From contig JBEVLT010000101.1 in the NCBI GenBank assembly GCA_040509055.1, positions 1 through 37,443 of the forward strand: a stretch of DNA of 37,443 bases, in the 5' to 3' direction. A program made the translations under genes and the position numbers. This document shows positions 34,501-37,443 of this stretch, in pieces; within the stretch, counting starts at the first letter, position 1, and each line of letters opens with the position of its first letter. The notes beneath the pieces were generated by a model that was not told the origin of the DNA, ran no database searches, and saw nothing but the letters and a program-made list of their open reading frames with translations. The DNA is from JAJKIP01 sp040509055. GTDB lineage: Bacteria > Bacteroidota > Bacteroidia > Chitinophagales > Chitinophagaceae.

Positions 34501-35602
34501 CAACGGGGAAATCTCTTTTTCCACAACAGCTACGGCCGGAAGCGACAATGAATCTTCAGCTTTTAATGGCGCCAAGCTAAAGTATTATGACACAGACGAT
34601 GTGTATGGGACGGGCTTCAGGGCAGAAGTGAGCTTTGCCCTCAAATCCCCGGCAGACCCGCAAAACTCTTCCGCGCCAAGTATAAAAGCCGTTTTGATGA
34701 TCGGCCATATGAGCGAGGGGTATAACTATTGGTTTCTTGAAGCGGGCCAGAAAAATATTGTAGTGATCCCGACCGGCGTATTGGACCTGGCCATCAATGG
34801 CTTTACCGGGCGTGTGTTTTACCACATGCGGCATGATGGTGACAATATCAATGACAACAATACCTACGTACCGGATGACAGTAAGTTTATGGGCATTTAC
34901 GGCCAGGTAAACCTGAAAACGGCTACCGACGACGGGGTGAAATTCTGGGGTGATCTTTCACTGGAGATGGCGACCACGAATAGCGGGCCGGAGTATATCA
35001 AACTATTGGGCAATGGCGATTTCATATCATCCGGCGAAGGATCGCCAGGTCTCCTGCAGGCCAAAGATTGCAAGCTGGAGATCACCGCCAGCCCGTCAGC
35101 AAGGATCTATGGAAATTTTAACGCCAGCCTGAATGCCTACGATATCGTTACCGTTAATGCCAATGCCGGGTTCGATATCAGCAAAAGCGTTTTTCATATC
35201 TGGGGTTCCGGTTCAGCATCGTTTATGGGTAAGGAAGCGCCTGTCGCCGCAGGCTTCGACCTGGACGATAACCGGGTCAAGATCATGGGAAAATTCAAAG
35301 TAGTAGACCTGAACTGGCACAATGACGGCATCTTCTGCGATGACGATGTGCTTGTAGAGGCTTCCATTTCCCTTGGCGCCGAAGTAATCTACTCTCCCTT
35401 TCAGTTCAATGGAGCCGCTACCTTCAGCGGTTACGGCCGGCTGCAGGAATGCGGGGAAACGATCCTGAAAATACCCTTTAGTGTCGACGGGCAGGTACAG
35501 TTCCCGAGCCCCACCTGTATCTCCATGGGTATATCCATCGGGCCCTTTGACCTTGCCCTGGGCTTCAGGGATGGTTCCATCATTTTCGATAACTGTTTTT
35601 AA
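31592..35602 (+). CDS. large TANFOR-like surface protein of unknown function
   Basis: 1336 residues; a start at 31601 (MRSICKILLS) is equally possible and gives a shorter arm before the signal peptide ending at IAKAQ. The first 170 residues (GVTLSITPPYSPRLSDYAEQ, VLLLKNNSDRPAQIYLKVTI, IPEGNYQVCIQAFNYAT) resemble the TANFOR (Tannerella-type) domain found in Bacteroidetes surface proteins, from memory. FN3-like segments follow (about 175-410; NWTTPAGAEPGTKYRFRIVEI), then a very long beta-rich region with no recognised fold and sparse Cys. The C-terminus ends in a strand and a final Phe (DGSIIFDNCF). It is probably a surface or periplasmic scaffold working with the barrel encoded just upstream. 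Confidence 0.7.
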   Translation: MYTMRSICKILLSLSAILAGMIAKAQVTAAPGIGVTLSITPPYSPRLSDYAEQPGKLVLLLKNNSDRPAQIYLKVTITGDNGVVITTKPNYKPPQPIVLQSQQLLQADINVLRDLLGDNQLAYTHVTPDDIVKKNGIPEGNYQVCIQAFNYATNLPVSDPATSCRQIRIASLEPPVPVKPFDNESIKSLQPQTLVFNWTTPAGAEPGTKYRFRIVEILDPKKNPNDAYRNSRALYETELTVNTLLYGPGQPPLVKGRKYAWAVTALPGPRGTAYRNRGLSTVKSFVFGEALPAADMVKLVYPADKAMITPDPNPAKNFATWDYDAAIAGGIETPFIVVMNANQSPEDALQKNQNIAGGKEPYKQSFVDFSKYAGKTLAWKVTVNTGGKSYTSKVQTFTILAEDKTAKSFNSFILCGFPVSVNHLNNTSGFVFSGTGTTQLYKNGPSLEIAFNNLIILPFDAEVTISKNPDELGKKGTAGSTKVYKRWVATSGTAKPVKRPSGQFNFKITGDADGTAWFGLNDISYTASILSKWDDTRGYFVQTGTGSNTAYYTGKFSWKTGFLARTKQGTDEMIGFTSIKEETFEFDFDKKFNKKGRNSELQFSGPGGTNTISPSFTKNITIKLVPTLNFDGENNVSFLFDGSYEIAHPKKPLKVTFEKKPALAFDVLLPKGWQQTLNTDGSVMAYFDNVHVDLSWKSSSENLYGLSIPSVSLLLSNKGKQFTFAYKNAYFSDDFGLSFGSEKNESQQISLMGFPVITKKSVVAVTNSTLVNFKVDGDLVVPVINQKAGVNFLADEKGMQKAEMVFVAGQTTTLYNNAKTGDKCTYKANYGTITDGKITVGGAFSFSNSNPEKNLNVANVEAADLSIYADGHIGMPSLGGLDNTLSHPEGNLNGYQFTANVLTLTNSNIGYRITIGGVLVMADNLSVSSNTGNNFHTSVEFSAAEITNDMAYASAGHGPSANDPGKEQPDNGEISFSTTATAGSDNESSAFNGAKLKYYDTDDVYGTGFRAEVSFALKSPADPQNSSAPSIKAVLMIGHMSEGYNYWFLEAGQKNIVVIPTGVLDLAINGFTGRVFYHMRHDGDNINDNNTYVPDDSKFMGIYGQVNLKTATDDGVKFWGDLSLEMATTNSGPEYIKLLGNGDFISSGEGSPGLLQAKDCKLEITASPSARIYGNFNASLNAYDIVTVNANAGFDISKSVFHIWGSGSASFMGKEAPVAAGFDLDDNRVKIMGKFKVVDLNWHNDGIFCDDDVLVEASISLGAEVIYSPFQFNGAATFSGYGRLQECGETILKIPFSVDGQVQFPSPTCISMGISIGPFDLALGFRDGSIIFDNCF

Positions 35603-35613
35603 GCGATCCATAT

Positions 35614-37443
35614 ATGAAAAAAGCAATCTTGCTGTTTAGTATGGCTTTTGTGGCAACCTCTTCTTTGCTGTACGCACAACAACGCCTGAAGCTGGCGGCC
35701 AGTGTTTCCAAACCGGCTGATCAAACCCTTGTAGTCCAGTTAAAGGTTATCGACACGGTGAACATCGTCAACAACAGCCAGTTGAATATTTTTCGCAGGG
35801 AACCCGGCGGCGACTGGAAAAAGATCAATAGCAGCCCGGTGGCCCGCGCAGCGCTGGTAAAAGGCCAGGATTATGCTGCAAAGGATAAAAGCTTTAAGCG
35901 CTATGCCAACTTCATGTGGCGAACACCCGGTACCGGCCCGCAGGAAAAAAACCTCAAAGGATTTATCGGGATCTTTTTGCTCAACGATAACCTGTTCGCT
36001 CACTATGCGGGCTGCTATTTTGAAGATAAAACGGCAGCGCCGGGGCTGACCTATGAATACAAGCTGACCGATGCGGCTAAATCCGATAAGGATATGTCTG
36101 ATCCCATAACAGTTACTGTTGCTGCAGCCACCGGCCAAACCGTTACCGGCCTGAGCGCTACCCAGCAGCAGCAAAACATTCTTCTCAACTGGCAGACAGA
36201 TGACCGGTATTATGCCTACCTGGTGTACCGGCGTTCAGCGCCGGATGCTAAACCTGTGTTGATCTCCGGCGGGCCGGTGGCCGCTACAAAGATCAAGGGA
36301 ATGGAACAGCCTTACCGGTTCATCGACACTTCCCTGGCCGCGGGAACTACCTGGTACTACCAGGTGGCTGCACTGGATATGCTGAGTAATGAAAGCGGGA
36401 TGAGTGAACTGCTCAAAGTAACCGTAAAAGATGCCACGCTTCCGAAAGCGGTCATGAATTTCCGGAACGAGCGGATTAAAAAAACCTTCAAATTTACCTG
36501 GGAGCCGGTAAAAGATAAGAATTGTACCGGCTACAATATCTACCGCAACAGCGAAGCAGACCCTGCCTATAAAAAAGTAAACGCGCAATTGCTACCCGTG
36601 ACTACCAGTACTTATACAGATGCGCCTGCAGCCGACGGAAGTATTTACCAGTACTATATTGAAAGCGTTGGTAAAAACGGTAATGCCGCTCCCGGTCAAA
36701 TTTCACTGGCGGTGCTGCCCGATATGACACCACCCGCAAAACCCATGCACTTAAAAGGCGTATCGCGGCCTGCTCTCGCTATCCTGAGTTGGGATAAGGG
36801 CGCCGAAAACGACCTGAAAGGCTACTGGATCTACCGGGCCTCCAACCGGAAAAAAGAAATGATGGTGCTGCTGAACGAGCACCCGCTGATGGCCAATTCC
36901 TTTATGGATTCATTGCCGCTGGTATCGGACAATGAATATGTGTATTGCATCCAGGCTATTGACAAAGGATATAATAAAAGCCCGCTCAGCGATACGATCA
37001 TCGTTACCGTACCGGATGTAACGGCGCCGCGCATCGTGCAGGGCCTCGATGCAGAGGCGAAACCTAATGCCATCATCATCAAATGGCGTCCTTCTCCTGA
37101 CGCCGATGTGGCCGGCTATACGGTCTACCGAAGTGATGACAGCGCTGCACAACGCTTTCGGCCCCTGAATACACGGCCGTTACGCGAGCTGCAATTTACC
37201 GACGCCGGAAGTTCTTCTTTATTGCACTATTATGTCACCGCCACGGATAAAAGCGGGAACATTTCACAGCCCTCGCGTATCATTGCCGTAGTGGGCGTGC
37301 CGGATACTACCGGATATTTGCCGGCGCAGGCGCTGTCCGTTGTACGAAATGAAAGAGACAGCTCGGTAAACATTACCTGGAGAAGCCTCGCAAAAGATCC
37401 GAAGGGTTTTATCGTATTCCGGAAAAGCAGGGAGGAAGAAAAT
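35614..37443 (+). CDS. multi-FN3-domain exported protein, partial (runs off the right edge)
   Basis: An open frame of 610 codons from the ATG at 35614 with no stop before the window ends. Signal peptide MKKAILLFSMAFVATSSLLYAQ. After a divergent N-terminal domain (about 25-175) come fibronectin-III repeats about 98 residues apart. Their B strands start near 188 (NILLNWQTDD), 291 (FKFTWEPVKD), 388 (AILSWDKGAE), 486 (IIIKWRPSPD) and 585 (VNITWRSLAK), each followed by a GY-x-VYR type motif (YLVYRR, YNIYRN, YWIYRA, YTVYRS, FIVFRK). Such arrays act as extended spacers or protein-binding rods on the cell surface. It starts 11 bp after the TANFOR-like gene, so it belongs to the same operon. Confidence 0.85.
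   Translation, partial: MKKAILLFSMAFVATSSLLYAQQRLKLAASVSKPADQTLVVQLKVIDTVNIVNNSQLNIFRREPGGDWKKINSSPVARAALVKGQDYAAKDKSFKRYANFMWRTPGTGPQEKNLKGFIGIFLLNDNLFAHYAGCYFEDKTAAPGLTYEYKLTDAAKSDKDMSDPITVTVAAATGQTVTGLSATQQQQNILLNWQTDDRYYAYLVYRRSAPDAKPVLISGGPVAATKIKGMEQPYRFIDTSLAAGTTWYYQVAALDMLSNESGMSELLKVTVKDATLPKAVMNFRNERIKKTFKFTWEPVKDKNCTGYNIYRNSEADPAYKKVNAQLLPVTTSTYTDAPAADGSIYQYYIESVGKNGNAAPGQISLAVLPDMTPPAKPMHLKGVSRPALAILSWDKGAENDLKGYWIYRASNRKKEMMVLLNEHPLMANSFMDSLPLVSDNEYVYCIQAIDKGYNKSPLSDTIIVTVPDVTAPRIVQGLDAEAKPNAIIIKWRPSPDADVAGYTVYRSDDSAAQRFRPLNTRPLRELQFTDAGSSSLLHYYVTATDKSGNISQPSRIIAVVGVPDTTGYLPAQALSVVRNERDSSVNITWRSLAKDPKGFIVFRKSREEEN

Overview
The window (about 52% GC by impression) looks like a chromosomal segment of a Bacteroidota bacterium, most likely of the Chitinophagaceae. 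Reasons: perfect Bacteroidetes -7 boxes (TAnnTTTG) ahead of several genes, a lamin-tail protein with a FlgD-like C-terminus, a two-component sensor with a periplasmic regulator propeller and Y_Y_Y domain, a large FtsX/MacB permease with a cytoplasmic prefix, a TANFOR-like surface protein, and many secreted or lipoprotein glycoside hydrolases. No rRNA, tRNA, CRISPR array, transposase or prophage gene was seen.

Layout. 1-2871: a possible partial minus-strand gene at the left edge, then a secreted lamin-tail protein and a polytopic membrane protein. 2873-5679: a PfkB-type sugar kinase (minus) divergent from a TetR regulator that is followed 4 bp later by a PaaE-type ferredoxin reductase. 5845-8529: an FtsX-like ABC permease, with the decayed tail of a second permease just behind it. 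8629-13192 (minus): an operon for a GMC dehydrogenase, its gluconate 2-dehydrogenase subunit-3-like partner and a GH3 beta-glucosidase. 13363-14220 (minus): a lipoprotein with its own -7 box and terminator. 14457-22480 (minus): a carbohydrate cluster transcribed in the order GH43, SGNH esterase/lipase, GH3, GH30, GH30. 22900-23982 (plus): a secreted Gfo/Idh/MocA oxidoreductase, divergent from that cluster. 24100-25787 (minus): small genes, including a WG-repeat-like protein and the remnant of a HEPN-domain gene. 25848-29581: a sensor kinase and NarL/LuxR response regulator. 29897-37443 (runs off the right edge): an outer-membrane barrel, a 1336-residue TANFOR-like surface protein and a multi-FN3 protein, spaced 6 and 11 bp apart.

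How the genes may work together. The GH43-SGNH-GH3-GH30-GH30 cluster, together with the GMC/GH3 operon and the exported Gfo/Idh/MocA protein, reads as a periplasmic or surface pathway that trims a beta-glucan or glycoconjugate and oxidises the released glycosides. No SusC/SusD pair lies in the window. The right end reads as a two-component system next to a probable outer-membrane/surface assembly; that regulatory link is an inference. The least obvious signals are two gene relics (permease tail, HEPN stump), an intrinsic-terminator-like hairpin directly before a GH30 start codon, and similar inverted repeats before the response regulator and before the barrel operon.
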